Below, piece after piece: positions 50,617-62,649 of a stretch of 64,000 nucleotides of DNA. Origin of the DNA: Psoroptes ovis (Eukaryota > Arthropoda > Arachnida > Sarcoptiformes > Psoroptidae). The DNA is taken from NCBI GenBank assembly GCA_002943765.1, contig PQWQ01000002.1, positions 4,216,001 to 4,280,000 of the forward strand, given 5' to 3'. Within the stretch, counting starts at the first letter, position 1. The number at the start of each line of letters is the position of its first letter. The notes beneath the pieces are model-generated. The model ran no database searches and was not told where the DNA came from. It saw only the letters and a program-made list of their open reading frames with translations. The translations under genes were made by a program, and so were the position numbers.

Positions 50617-53297
50617 TTCTATAGTTGAATAATTTCAAATTAAACTATAAAAATCATAAAAGTTTCATATTATTAAAAAAACATCAGAAATATGAGAAAA
50701 TAAATCGAATACCTTTAGTTAGTAGATTTGTCGTTGAAATTTATATGATTTTCAAAGAAAAAAAATCAATTTTTTGAATCAGCAGACGAAATTATTATTT
50801 TCAATGTTTGCTTGATTATATCACTATTGCTTCGTCTCTAAAATGATAATTGATGAATCTTCGCCAAATGTTTGATAAGATTGTTCAACAACAAATCAAC
50901 AAATCATTCAAATATGATTATGCAAAATTTTAATCAATTTTTTTTGAAATCATTTCTTCTTTTTTCAATTCATATTCATTTAGGCATTATGATTTCAATG
51001 TGTGAATTTTAAAAACAATTCATATGAGTCAATATTGAATTAAGAAAAAGATTTTTGTTTTGTTTTTCTTTTGGCATACAAATGAATATGAAAAACCAAT
51101 TGACCTATGAAAATATGCAACTATACTAATGTTGTTGATCGTGGTGGTGGTGGTGGTGGCGGTGGTGGCCAAAATTTAGAGTTGATTCGATAATGATCAA
51201 AAAAAAAATTTCAAAAGGCAAAATTGTGGTCAACAACAATTTATGTCTATTGGCAATTCATATAAGGAGAAAAATTTTATTATAAATGCAAAAGCATGCT
51301 GAGAAAAAATCAAATTTTTTTTTTGCTTCTTATCAGTATATGATCATTTAATGTTGAATTCTTAAATGTTTTTTAAATTTTATTTTTGATTTTTTTAATT
51401 GTTGGAAAAAAGACCGGCAAAACTAGAACGAAACTTGGAATAATAAATGAAAGCTGAAATCAAATATAATTGAGAAGCTGAAAACAATTTCTCTAAATCT
51501 TTTATATTTGATAGAAATTTTTTCATATAAATCAAACAACAAGGTTCATTTTATCTATTTTTTATGTTTTCTTGTTGAATTGATCAATGTGGCTAAATTA
51601 TCAGTGATAATAATGATGATTTTAGCAAGAAAAAAAATGGAAGTATAAAACAATAAAAACTGTTTATTTATTTTTAAAAGAATTTATTTCTCTTTGGCTG
51701 TCTGTTTTATGTGAAAAAAAAATTTGTAAAGAAAAATCAAACATAAACCAAAATCAATTCATCTCATAAAAGTGAAATAGCCGAATGGTTTAGTTTTTTC
51801 GAATGGATAAAATAGTTTTTATAATAAATCGACAAAAATCTGTCGGTTGATTGTTGCTTGTTGTTGAGGTTGTTATTGTTGGCGGAGGCCGCAGTGGTGG
51901 TAAAATATGTTGATTATGATGATCATAGTGGTGATGATGGTGGAGGCGAAAGATGGGTAGTTTTCGAAATTTTTTCCATAATTAAAAATAAAATACCATT
52001 AGTAATGATGAATAACGTTGTAATATTTATTTACACACACACACACATACAGCACTAACTAATCTCAAAAATAAAAATAAAATTTTGTTGATATGAGCAA
52101 ACAAATTGTGGAAGGCTGAACAACATTTTCAATAATAATTAAATATTAAAAAACTATGATTATGATTATTATTTAAACATCAACAGAAATGAGATGATAA
52201 AAACAACAAGCGGTATAAATTATGATGATGTTAATGTGAACAAAATAAATAAATGAATTATTTTTGATTGTTTAAGAGAGCGAGATTGTTGTCAATTGAA
52301 GCTTCAATTAATGAGTTCAAATTTCAATTGAAGAAAATTGACAAATGAATGAATGAATAAATTCTTTCAATTGAATACAATTGAATGTTAAATTTAATTG
52401 AATCAAATTGAAATCATATGATGATGATCGTTTAACAACACACACGCTCATATACTACATCCTGTATCATTGGTAACAAAAATTTGAGCATTTTTTTATT
52501 TTAACTTTGTTGAAAAATTTTGAAAATCGTTGTGGTTGATATCTTTTTTTTCTGGTTGAAATGACGGTAAAGAAATTCAAATGTTTAACAGCCAAAAACA
52601 AATTACCATTGGACATCCATCTTGATTTTTTTCTTTGATTTTGCTTTTTTTAAATGTCATTTTCTTCAATGACTTTTTTGGCTTATTGCCGGTTATGCTA
52701 GTTCTAATGTTGTATTTCTTTTGCTTTGTGCATCATCATAAATCTAAATTTATATATAATTGGATAATGAATTTAAAAAAAAATGCATTTCAGCCATAAA
52801 AATGGCTTAAAATATGCGCATTCAGCTAAATATTAATTTGACATAGAAATTTTAATAAGAAATAGAAAAAAAAATATAGAACAAGATTATATTTCTTCTA
52901 TATACCCGAAAAAAAATTTACAGAAAATCAGCATATAAAAACAATGTAAACCATGCAAATCTAAAACAATGGAAACATGCGAAAAAAATTATACACCTGT
53001 TTTGTTTTCAAACAGCTGAATATGATCTTCATATGATTTTAAATGTTTGTTTCTAAATTTAGTTGATAATTAAAATGTCAGATAATTAGGAAAAATGAAT
53101 TTTTATCTTAGAAAGCAAATTCTTTGAATTGCATCAGAATCTTCAAGAATTTACAGAAATGAATTCGCCTCAAGTTTTGAAAACAACGAAAAAAAAATTC
53201 AAATTGGCACCCATTCACAGATAACAGGACACAATAATATTTTGGCTTTTTTGATGGAATTTTTTGATTTGATTTAATTTGATTTTTGTAAAAAATT
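50617..53297. other. Divergent intergenic region
   Basis: About 2.7 kb between PPP1R3 copy 2 (minus) and ADAT1 (plus), so it should hold both promoters. It contains a GGT run at 51141-51169 and AT-rich simple sequence. A stretch near 51774 resembles only the A-box of a tRNA. No gene was supported. Confidence 0.55.
51141..51169. repeat. GGT trinucleotide microsatellite
   Basis: About ten GGT units with one GGC. It is notable as a G-rich island in AT-rich DNA, and the G-G steps could in principle allow G-rich secondary structure. Confidence 0.8.
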
Positions 53298-54452
53298 ATG
53301 ATTAATAATAAAAGATTAAGATTATCATCAAATGACAATGAAATCGATGCCAATTTGTTAGCAAAATTATGTTATCAAACATATAATAATAATAAGTCAT
53401 TTGGAAAATCCGGTAAACCTAATGTTTTAAAAAATGAATATACTGTTCTGGCTTGTCTGATAGAATTGAATGATAAAAATCAAAGTAAATCTAAAATAAT
53501 TTGTTTAACAACCGGTACAAAATGTTTTCCACGAAATTTACCATATTCAAATGAAGATATTGTTGATTGTCACGCGGAATCATTATTGAAAAGAGCTTTT
53601 AAATGTTATTTGATTGATTTGATTAAAAAATGGTTGAAACAGAATGATAATTTGAATGAATTCTATGAAAAAGGTATTTGTTCTTCTCAGATTACAAGTT
53701 TATATTCTAATTTTTTATCAGTTCTCAAGAATCGTAATTATTGTTTATTTATTAGTCAATTTCCATGTGGTTTAATTAGTCGTTATAAAGGCAATGATGA
53801 TGATTACAATACAAAAATATCTGTAAATCGTAAACCAGGACGTGGTGATTATTGTCCCAAAGCTGCTTGTATACATAAAATTGCTAAATGGATAATTTTC
53901 GGTTTACAAGGATCCAAACTCTTGGCTTTGATTGGTAAACCAATATCGTTTGAACATATAATTATTGGAAATTGTGAAACTCAAGATTTTGAAACAATAT
54001 CAGCTGAAGTGGATTCCGCAAAAAAATTTTTGTTTCCTAATCAATCAGAATGCTTGAAAATTTCTCAGGATTTTAATAATTTTAAATTGACTAGTACATG
54101 TCAATTACATTTTGCACAACAATTTAGGCATCAAGAATTTATACGAAATGATTTTCCATGTGGCAGCTCAATAGTTTCATGGATTGTAACTGACTGTGAT
54201 GACAGGGAAAAATTCAAAGTGGAAATAATAGCCAATGGTAGAAAATTGGGTGCAATCAAAAGAAAAACATATGCAAACACATCAGGAACATCAATCGTTT
54301 GTGATTATCATATACAAAAAAATATTGAACAAATACAAATCGATTCGAAAATTGAAAATAGGGATAAAAATTTATCAGAAATTTATAAAAACAATTGGCT
54401 ATTGGCAAAAAAACAATTGTCAATTTTCAAAAATTGGCCTGATTCAAATTAG
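53298..54452 (+). CDS. ADAT1: ADAT1, tRNA-specific adenosine deaminase 1
   Basis: A 384-residue intronless ORF. Zinc and catalytic motifs of the A_deamin domain are visible: DCHAESLLKRAF (His ligand and proton-shuttling Glu), SQFPCGLIS (first Cys) and KPGRGDYCPKAACIHKIAKW (second Cys). Further family segments are FGLQGSKLLALI, EHIIIGNC, DFPCGSSIVSW and a C-terminal NNWLLAKKQLSIFKNW. ADAT1 converts A37 to inosine in eukaryotic tRNA-Ala. It is shorter than the roughly 500-residue human enzyme because the loop before KPGRGD is short. Its last nine bases overlap the end of PPCDC on the opposite strand. Confidence 0.92.
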   Translation: MINNKRLRLSSNDNEIDANLLAKLCYQTYNNNKSFGKSGKPNVLKNEYTVLACLIELNDKNQSKSKIICLTTGTKCFPRNLPYSNEDIVDCHAESLLKRAFKCYLIDLIKKWLKQNDNLNEFYEKGICSSQITSLYSNFLSVLKNRNYCLFISQFPCGLISRYKGNDDDYNTKISVNRKPGRGDYCPKAACIHKIAKWIIFGLQGSKLLALIGKPISFEHIIIGNCETQDFETISAEVDSAKKFLFPNQSECLKISQDFNNFKLTSTCQLHFAQQFRHQEFIRNDFPCGSSIVSWIVTDCDDREKFKVEIIANGRKLGAIKRKTYANTSGTSIVCDYHIQKNIEQIQIDSKIENRDKNLSEIYKNNWLLAKKQLSIFKNWPDSN

Positions 54453-55016
54453 ATCAATAATTTTTGCCACAATTTGATCAACTTCAGACATTGCACCCAT
54501 ACCATAATCGCCGCATGCTAATTTTTTAGAAATAGGTCCAATTTGTATATAACCCAATTCATTCAAGATTTTTATACATCTATCAGTTATTGGATGATTC
54601 CACATATGTACATTCATTGCTGGTGCATATAATAATTTTTTATTCATATCCCATGCACGAACAATACATGATACTAAATTATCACAGATACCATTCGATA
54701 ATTTTCCCATTGTATTAGCATCTAACGGTGCAATAACACCAATATCAGCCCAATTTCTTAAATCAATGTGCAAAACTGGATCACCCATTTTATTCCATTG
54801 ACTCCATTCATCTTTATCACGATAAATTGAATCAATTGACAATAAATTTTCAATTTCATTTAAATTGAAAAAATGTAAACTTTTTTCTGTCAAAACTACA
54901 CGAATTTTGAATGAATCACCAGTTTTTTTCGAGCATTTTTGTTGTAATTGTTTGATGATTAATGGCAATTTGATTGCCGCCACTGATCCGGTGACAAAAA
55001 TTAAAATATTGGTCAT
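54444..55016 (-). CDS. PPCDC: PPCDC, phosphopantothenoylcysteine decarboxylase
   Basis: 190 residues from the ATG at 55014-55016, chosen because the flavoprotein domain starts at MTNILIFVTGSVAA; an in-frame ATG at 55127 would add 37 hydrophobic residues not seen in the family. Key motifs: LHIDLRNWADIGVIAPL with the active-site His, ANTMGKLSNGICDNL, the PAMN substrate clamp APAMNVHMWNHP, and the Cys loop LACGDYGMGAMSE. The protein binds FMN and makes 4'-phosphopantetheine, the third step in coenzyme A synthesis. The CDS is intronless. Its 3' end overlaps ADAT1 by 9 bp, and its 5' side is divergent to the FAM234-like gene. Confidence 0.95.
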   Translation of the reverse strand: MTNILIFVTGSVAAIKLPLIIKQLQQKCSKKTGDSFKIRVVLTEKSLHFFNLNEIENLLSIDSIYRDKDEWSQWNKMGDPVLHIDLRNWADIGVIAPLDANTMGKLSNGICDNLVSCIVRAWDMNKKLLYAPAMNVHMWNHPITDRCIKILNELGYIQIGPISKKLACGDYGMGAMSEVDQIVAKIIDLI

Positions 55017-55381
55017 TTCTAAACGATTTAACAGAGAAAAAATGGGAACGATTTCAAAAAATGAAATAAAAAATAAAAAACAAAACAATATGTTCAAAAG
55101 ATGAACGAAATCATCGATTTGTGTCACAACTTTTTTTTTGGAAGCTTTGAAAAAAGGAATTTCGATGGCGGTTTATCGGTGAATTATATAATCAAGAAAA
55201 AAAAGATTGATACCATTTGAGACTGTCTGAAATGTTTCCGTGTTTCATGGAAAAAGTAAATAATAATTATAATAATAATAAAGATGTAGCTCGTTATTTA
55301 TTCAAATAGGAAAATCAAATATCATACAAATCAAACAAATAATTTTGTTAACATACGACCTTCAATTAATAGAGAAAAAAA
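55017..55381. promoter_or_regulatory. Divergent promoter region of PPCDC and the FAM234-like gene
   Basis: 365 bp separate the two divergent start codons, so both promoters must lie here unless there are distant leader exons. It is AT-rich with an AAT run near 55260-55280. No clear TATA box or initiator could be assigned. Confidence 0.5.
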
Positions 55382-58359
55382 ATGGTCAAAAACAAAGACA
55401 ATGAACGTAAATCATCAATGAAATCAAAACCGAATCAAAGAAAGTTATTATTATCAACTGATGATTCAATTGAAGATGATAATTGTACAATCAATATCGA
55501 TCATAAAAATGATGACAGAAATGATAATAATCATAAATATAATAATAACGATAAAGGCAATGACGATAATGATGATGATGATGACGACGATGATGTTGAT
55601 GTAGATGATGAAAAGCAGCATAAAATACCATTGATAAATCAGGGATCGCGATTACAATTCATGTCCACAAAAACTCCATCGAAAAATGATAATAAGAAAA
55701 AAAAGAAATCAGTGAAATTCGATTGTAATTCCAAGTCTAGTTCAATCGATGATGAAGATAATTATGATGATAATGATTATAATTCAACTAAGAAATCAAC
55801 AAAACATTCATCTTCATCTATAAATACACCACCAGCGATTACGATTGGTAAAATAAAAATATTTAAACCATCAAGACGCCATCGTTTCTCACGTGTTCGT
55901 CATTTCCTGAAAAATCTTTTCACCTTGTTATTTTGCATTGCATTTTTTGTTTATTTATTATTGAATGCAAAAAGCTTATCCAATATGATTCGTTCTGCAT
56001 TAGGAATTAACTCATTTTCGACAATTATCAGTAATAAAGATAAAAGTATTAAATGTGATCAAATTGTCAGTAAACTGATATGGCAACGAAATTTTCCAAT
56101 GTTAACAATTGAATCGGCATTACGATTAATTGATTATGGAAATGACACACATATCATTATTGTTCCATTTGCGACTGGTATCGATGCAGCTTATTATGAT
56201 GATACATTATGTCAAATTTATTTCAATCAAACACAAGAAAAAAGTAAAACCGATGGATGTGGTGGCGGTGTTATGGCATTGAATGGTTCAAATGGTGAAT
56301 TGATATGGGCACAGTATACACCACATGAAATGTTTGCATCGAATTGTAATATTGATCTTAATAAAGATAATATCAAAGATTGTATTGTTGGTGGCAGAAT
56401 GGCATCATTATTTGCATTTGATGGTAAAAATGGTCAAATATTATGGAAAATTACGTCGGATTATGGCGAACCATTATCAGAAACTTCAAATTTTTATACA
56501 CCATTGATCATACCTAAAGATATTGATAGCGATAATGTACCTGAAATAGTCGTAATGCATGGTGGTGATCCATTACGTAAACCAAATCAACGTATACGTA
56601 ATGTTGCACGCTTGATGGTTATATCTGGTAAAACTGGCCGAATATTAAAATGGAGTTATGTGCCGAATAATGCTGAAAGCTATTATTCACCACAATTACT
56701 TGTACACCCTGACGGAACATTATTAATACTTTATGGTACTGGTGGCGAAACTCATCCTGGTGGTTTATATGTTGTTGGCTTAGAAACATTTCTAAATGGT
56801 CAGATTACTCATAATTCCAGGGCTATATTTCAAGATTGTTGTAAAGGTGTTATTGCTCCACCTGTTTTAATCGACATAAATGATGATGATGTTTTGGATA
56901 TTATTCTAGCTAATTTCAATTCAACCATATTTGCATTTGATGGTTTTACATTTGAACAAATTTGGAAACATGAATTGCCAGGTTCCGAAACATACAGGTT
57001 AGTCAAATAGATAATTTTAATTAATTTCAATTCTAAATTCATGAATGATTCACTCTCTATTTATACAGCACACCATCAATAGGTTACTTCAATGATGATG
57101 ACATACCAGATTTTGGTGTCATTTATCAATACGGACCAGGTTTCCCAATTTATTATTACACTGAATTCCTTGTTCTTGATGGACGAGACGGTCGATCATT
57201 ACTTAAAAAGCCGATTCGCATGTCTATCGGAACGCAATCATCACCATTAACCATATCAACCGGTGCTAGGAACGACATATTTTTATTCTGGTATTCATCA
57301 TGTGCAAATTCATCTATTCATAATGGTAACTTAACAGCAGAAATCATCAACAATGATCCATTCGAATTGGTATCAGGCAAAACGGTGCATGACTTATCAC
57401 GCGCAGACTTTTGTCGCATCAGATATGGAGATAATGCCAAACAATACACGCAATTTCTTGCACTAACTCCAGCCGATAATTTACATAGAATTTATGATTC
57501 TCGCGTCGATGATCCTATTACTCGAAAATTGAATTTCACCCAAATGAGTTATGAATGGTATCAAAAGAAACAATCAACTGAGCAATCAAACATACCTTTG
57601 CCATTTGAAAATTGGGGACCAATCACTTCGATTGGGCAACAGTCGAATAATTATGGAATTAAATCAAATGGTCAATCAAATGAGCAATTCGATAATATTC
57701 TTCTTAGTGAAAATGCAATAGATATATTGAAAAAATTAAAAAAATGGTCACAAAATGAACAAAACATTGAATCAGAGGGCATGAACCGACAGCAGCAAGA
57801 ACGACGTAAAAGACATGTTGGTCTCCATAATGGTGATTCGATTCAGCGTGTTATATCTACTGGTACATTAGCACCATCGCTGAAATCATTTACGTATGAT
57901 GATCAGTTACCTGTTGATGGCTCAATCGATATTGTATTTGCAACATATTCATTTCCACCATCATCAAATGTACGATTAATGTCGGATTCAATGAAAAAAT
58001 GTATTGATAGCTATTTAGCACAAGAAAAAGAATTACGGCTAATAAATGATAATTCACCATTTAAGCAATTGAATTTCGATCATGATGCATATGAATCAGC
58101 CATAAATGAAATATGTGCAAAAAAGATTGATGGTAATGAAAAACAATTTCAACAACAAAAAGCAAATGATGATAATGATCCTGTGAAATTGAACGATTGG
58201 ATACGTGAAATGGGTTCAATGACTGTACATCGTGTCAATGTAAAATGCTTCGACAAAATAAAACAAAAACAATGTCCAATTAAAGAATATAAATATCAAA
58301 AATGGCCAAGTTATTTAGGTATTCAAGCCGATTCAGTTGCTAATGCTATTGATAATTGA
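55382..58359 (+). CDS. FAM234-like type II membrane protein, 2 exons
   Basis: Exons 55382-56997 and 57069-58359 (71-nt intron, phase 2) give 968 residues. The cytoplasmic N-terminal part (about 170 residues) is Lys- and Asp-rich with an Asp run. One membrane segment lies at about residues 178-198 (FTLLFCIAFFVYLLLNAKSL). The large extracellular part has FG-GAP/PQQ-like beta-propeller repeats: GVMALNGSNGELIWAQY, SLFAFDGKNGQILWKI, KDIDSDNVPEIVVMHGGDP, VLIDINDDDVLDIILANFN and YFNDDDIPDFGVIY. This topology and repeat pattern fit FAM234A/B (ITFG3), whose biochemical role is poorly known. Several Asn-X-Ser/Thr sites are present. The second half is less conserved and has an Asn/Gln-rich linker. The family call is by pattern, not by a close alignment. 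Confidence 0.78.
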
Positions 58360-58726
58360 ATAAATTACAGAAAAGAAAAACATACAAAATGAATGTTTAT
58401 GTTTATTTCATTATGATGATGAACGAATGAATGAATATTTTGAATGAGAAAATGCAAATATAAAAACAAAATGAAAACTTTGTATGATGACTGAGTTTCA
58501 ACATATTTATAATGTTAATGATCATGAAAAAATGGTTGTATTTTGACCACAGATGTTTGTAGATGATGAACAATAATTGAAATCATTTCTGTGAAATGTA
58601 GTTGAATGATTTTGATGATGATGATGACGATCATAATAATAATGATGAAATGAGGCACAAATGACAAATTGAAACAATTATCGAAATAATATTTAAATTA
58701 TTTGAAAATTTTTTACAATGCAAATA
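58360..58726. other. Convergent spacer between FAM234-like gene and Smurf
   Basis: 367 bp between the stop codons of two convergent genes, holding both 3' UTRs. AT-rich with GAT runs near 58612-58630. Nothing else recognised. Confidence 0.55.
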
Positions 58727-61700
58727 TTATTCAACAGCGAATCCACACGTTTCTTCGATCGCTTGTGTCAATTTTTCCAATAATTTCTCATATGAACCAT
58801 ATTTCGGTATATCAATACGATTAAAACAAGTATGTGCTTTTGGCAATGTTTCGATGTTTTCTGTTTCAGTCACATGTATTGTGAATAATCTAGGCGCTGA
58901 TGTGCCGGTTGATCCTTGTAATGCTTTGAAACCTTCATTTAGGTGAGAAAACAAAGATATTAATTTGATAGGCTAAAAGCATTACACAATAAACAAACCT
59001 TGTAATGGTATTCTTGAACTGCCAGTCACAAATTGTAATAAGCGTGCTTGCATTTCATGATTCATCGATTCAACAGCTCTCCAAAACCATTGAACAATAT
59101 TTGAATCTGGTGTACAATTTTTTAATCGAGTATTTTTCTTCCAATCAGCCAAATCAATTTGTCCTAATCCACCGATCACTAATTCCAATTCTTTTTCATC
59201 AAAATTAGACAATAAATTCTGTGGTACTATTTCATTGAATCCTTTTTGTAATGCACGAAATTGTTGCTCAATTCCATGTGTAAAACGAGAATTGACATAT
59301 AATTGTACATATTCTTTTTTATTCTTCTCAGTAACTGCTATATCTTTACCATTTGGTTTTAATTCTTTGATTTGAATTTGGCCAAATGAATCATGATTAA
59401 CGGAAAATGTTGTATCCACTACATTTGTTATATCATTATCACTATCATAAATAATTAAGTAAACATTAATAATTAATCAATTGAGAATTATCATTATCAC
59501 TTACAGCATCCAGCGCAAGCTGCGATAAAGTTCAGGATCAACCGATTCTATATCATCTAATGTGATTGGTTTATTAAGTAACATTTTGTAAAATGGTAAC
59601 GTGAAACCGCCGTCAATATAATGTCCATGAAAAACAGCAATGCCCATTATACGACCAACAAAATGAAAATAAGAAAGGTGATCTTCATTAATTGATGAAT
59701 CTGGATTTATTTGTAATGTATAAATGTCTTCTCTTGTATATCGAAATAAACCATAACACGGATTTAACATTGAATGTGAAAGTAAATAGAGCCATTCCCT
59801 GAATATTCCACCTATTTTTAATAAAAAGAATATTTTTAATGAAAAATAGAAATCGATTTGATGAATTAAAGCTAAAATACCATAATCGAGTCCTTCTTCA
59901 TCTTTGAATTTGATAATTAATCTTTTTCTTAAATCTTTTGGTCGTAACTTTAATACATTACGATATGAATCTTCAAATATATTATCACGATTAATATGCA
60001 TACGACAATGACCATTGGGTTGAAATGATTGCAATTCTTGTCGTAATAAGCTCATTTTTTGAACAAGATTTCGTCGTTTTTTCTGTTGAGTAATAGGCAA
60101 ATAATCTATGCCATTTTTTAAATTTTGTAAATTATCACCTGTTGTCGAAGAATTTGTAACACGTTTAATTTTATTATTGTTGTTATTATCGCTGATAATG
60201 TTATTATCATTAGAACTATGCAATGATAATTGTTGGTGCTGATGATGATCATTATGATTGTCATTATTATTTTTATTGAAGGATTTCAAAAAATTCAATA
60301 TCATTTGTGAATGTGAAATTAATCGTGGATCAGTGAATTGTGTTGTACGATTTCTATGATCAACATAATAACGTCGACCACCAGACGTGTTTCTCACTTC
60401 CCAACCACAACCTAATGGTCCAACTAATTCATCTAAATTTATATCCATATTAATCATCTTCATTAATTCATGCGGAACACGAGGATCTGTCCAAGTACTA
60501 TCACCGGTACTAATTTGATAAAAATAAACTTGCCCTTGTGGTGTTGTTCTCATTTCATAACCAGCCGGTAATGGAGGTGGAGATTTTGTTATAAATCTAT
60601 TGTCGTTTTCACTAATTATTATTTCTGAATTCGAGTTTATGTAATTATTGTTATTATTGTCCGCTGTATTCAAAACAGTAATTACAGAATCATGTAATTG
60701 ATTGCGAGCAAGATAATTACGATGTCTTGTTGAACGACGTTGATTATTATTTCTTTGTTGATGTTGCACGCTGTTTGGTGATGAATGCACTGATGAAACA
60801 CAATTATTCAAGTCTGATGAAATCAGTTGTTGTTGTTGATGATGCAGATGATGATGGTGATTATTATCATTATTATTATGTCGAGAACTTGAGCGAGAGG
60901 AAGTTGGACGGTTTAGTGTTTGTTTGATGGTCGATGCTGCAGGTAATGTTGGTCTTTCCCACTGTGTTGTACGTAAAACGTGATTCATATAATATGAACG
61001 ACCATTCGCTGTTCGACATTCAGTCCAACCATTAGGTAAATCATCAATATCTTTGACATGATTTCGACATTGAATCAATATATCATTTTGATTATGAATT
61101 TGATTAAGATTATCATTTGATCGTGTATTTATAACCATGTTCGGCAATAAGACACTATCGAAATTTGTATTGTTATGATTATGATTATTACCGCCATTTA
61201 TTATGCTTGTATTTTGTCGTAATAGATTGCTATTGTTATTACTAGCGACAATTGATTTAGCAGTTGTGGTTATATCGCGAGAAATCATACTAATCACTAG
61301 CTGACCTTTGATTATATCGGTATCTTCTTCGCATAATTTTTGTAAATCTAAACGTTGTACTAAACACAATTGAAAAAAAACAATTAGAAATAATTAACAA
61401 AACAAAAGAGACATTAAAGAATGTGTGCAAAAACATAAGTAAAAATAAAAAATTGAAAATACTACAAAAATAGAAAAGCCTGGTGGTGGCCATCATTTGG
61501 AAAAACCATCAAATGGGCCATCATTTAGCGATCGATTGTTGATAATGTGTGATACGTGCATGAAAAAACCTTTTTCATTTGATTTCTATTCAATTTTCAA
61601 TGCACATTTCAAATAGATACATCACACAATGTTGATGTTGTTGTAGGCGGTTTGTCAATATTGTTATCAATCAATGACAATTTTTTTTGATCGAGTATAG

Positions 61701-62649
61701 ATAAATATACAGTTATATATTTAAAAAATAAATACAATGTGAACATACTAGAAATCCGTAGAAAATTTAAAAAACAAAAACAAAAACTAGTTTAAACCAA
61801 ATATTGTTGCTAATCTATCTTTTTGTGCTATGAATTGAGATTTGAGACTTGAAATTAGAACAAATTTTAATAATCATAAGGTGAATTATGATTTACAATT
61901 TTTAATATCTTTATCATCATATTCAATTGCATATTGACCATAAATGGATATAGTTTTATCGGTTTGAACCGGAATTTTCGAAAGAAATCAAAATGAAAAT
62001 GTTTTATTATCATTGATAGATTTATTTATATTGTGTTTTCATCTATTATTGTATGTATTAAATCGAATGACTAAAGACAAAAAGTAAAATGCTTGAACGT
62101 GATTAATCGCATAATCTACATTCATTCATTGCTGTCCAAAGCCGACAACAAAAGTACAAATCATTCACAATTAATTAATTAATTGAAGGTAGTCATTTGT
62201 TTCTCATTAAATTTCACTAATTATCATCAGTTTTTACTGTCATATTGTTTTTATTTTCGTTATTAATTGATTAATGATAATTGATGAATGTACAAAATAA
62301 TAAAATTTCAAAACAACTTACTTCCAACATCTTTAAGATTTTGTATCAAATTTGGCATCAATTTAACACAACCAAGGAATCCGGCATTATTTTTCTTATG
62401 AATTTTCTTATTATTCCATATCGATATTGTCAATGAATCATTTTTTGTCAAATATCTAAATTGGATCAGAGATTTTTCATCAAATTTCATTGTTTAAATT
62501 AAATCTTTAAAAATCTTACAAATCATAATTTTTATTCCATTTAGGATTTAATGTATCTTTACAGATTTCTGTTTGAAAACATTGATTACCAGTAATTGGA
62601 TTTGTTTGACATGCATTAACGATTATTCTACAAAATGGATCCGGTAAAC
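58727..62649 (-). CDS. Smurf: Smurf-type HECT E3 ubiquitin ligase (5' end not found)
   Basis: Six exons in translation order: 62520-62649, 62322-62455, 59881-61359, 59505-59811, 58999-59441 and 58727-58932. All phases agree and give 898 residues after the missing start. The C2 domain is partial: LPDPF, NPKWNKNYDL, SLTISIWNNKKIHKK, GAGFLGCVKL. Three WW domains follow: LPNGWTECRTANGR (near 61000), LPAGYEMRTTPQGQVYFY (near 60540) and GCGWEVRNTSGGRRYYVDH (near 60380), the last being the FTDPRL form of Smurf WW3. The HECT domain runs from about RLIIKFKDEEGLDYG to the C-terminus, with LSYFHFVGRIMGIAVFHGHY and the catalytic Cys in KAHTCFNRIDIP. It ends EETCGFAVE like animal Smurfs. Smurf ubiquitinates BMP/TGF-beta pathway Smads and receptors. 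Asn-rich linkers between WW domains are longer than usual. The first C2 exon (…NL-KKDFF type) must lie further right. Confidence 0.95.
59812..59880 (-). other. 69-nt Smurf intron that is open in frame
   Basis: Donor GTATTTTAGC at 59880, acceptor AAAATAG at 59814-59812. Removing it restores LDYG/GIFREWLY, matching the conserved HECT GLDYGGVAREWLY. Its length is a multiple of three and it has no stop codon, so retention would insert 23 residues into the HECT N-lobe without breaking the frame. Confidence 0.85.
61360..62321 (-). other. 962-nt Smurf intron within the C2 region
   Basis: Donor GTAAGTTG after GTT GGA A, acceptor TTGTGTTTAG before TACAACG; splicing gives KDVGIQRLDL, matching KDTGYQRLDL of vertebrate Smurfs. 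The intron is AT-rich and no nested gene was seen. Confidence 0.8.

Noticed and set aside
51774..51815. TAGCCGAATGGTTTAG, like the A-box of tRNA-Ser or tRNA-Leu
   Set aside because: No B-box or acceptor stem within the needed distance.
55017..55127. 37-residue hydrophobic N-terminal extension of PPCDC
   Set aside because: PPCDC is cytosolic and starts at the flavoprotein Rossmann-like strand; the extension is AT-rich and lies in the divergent promoter.
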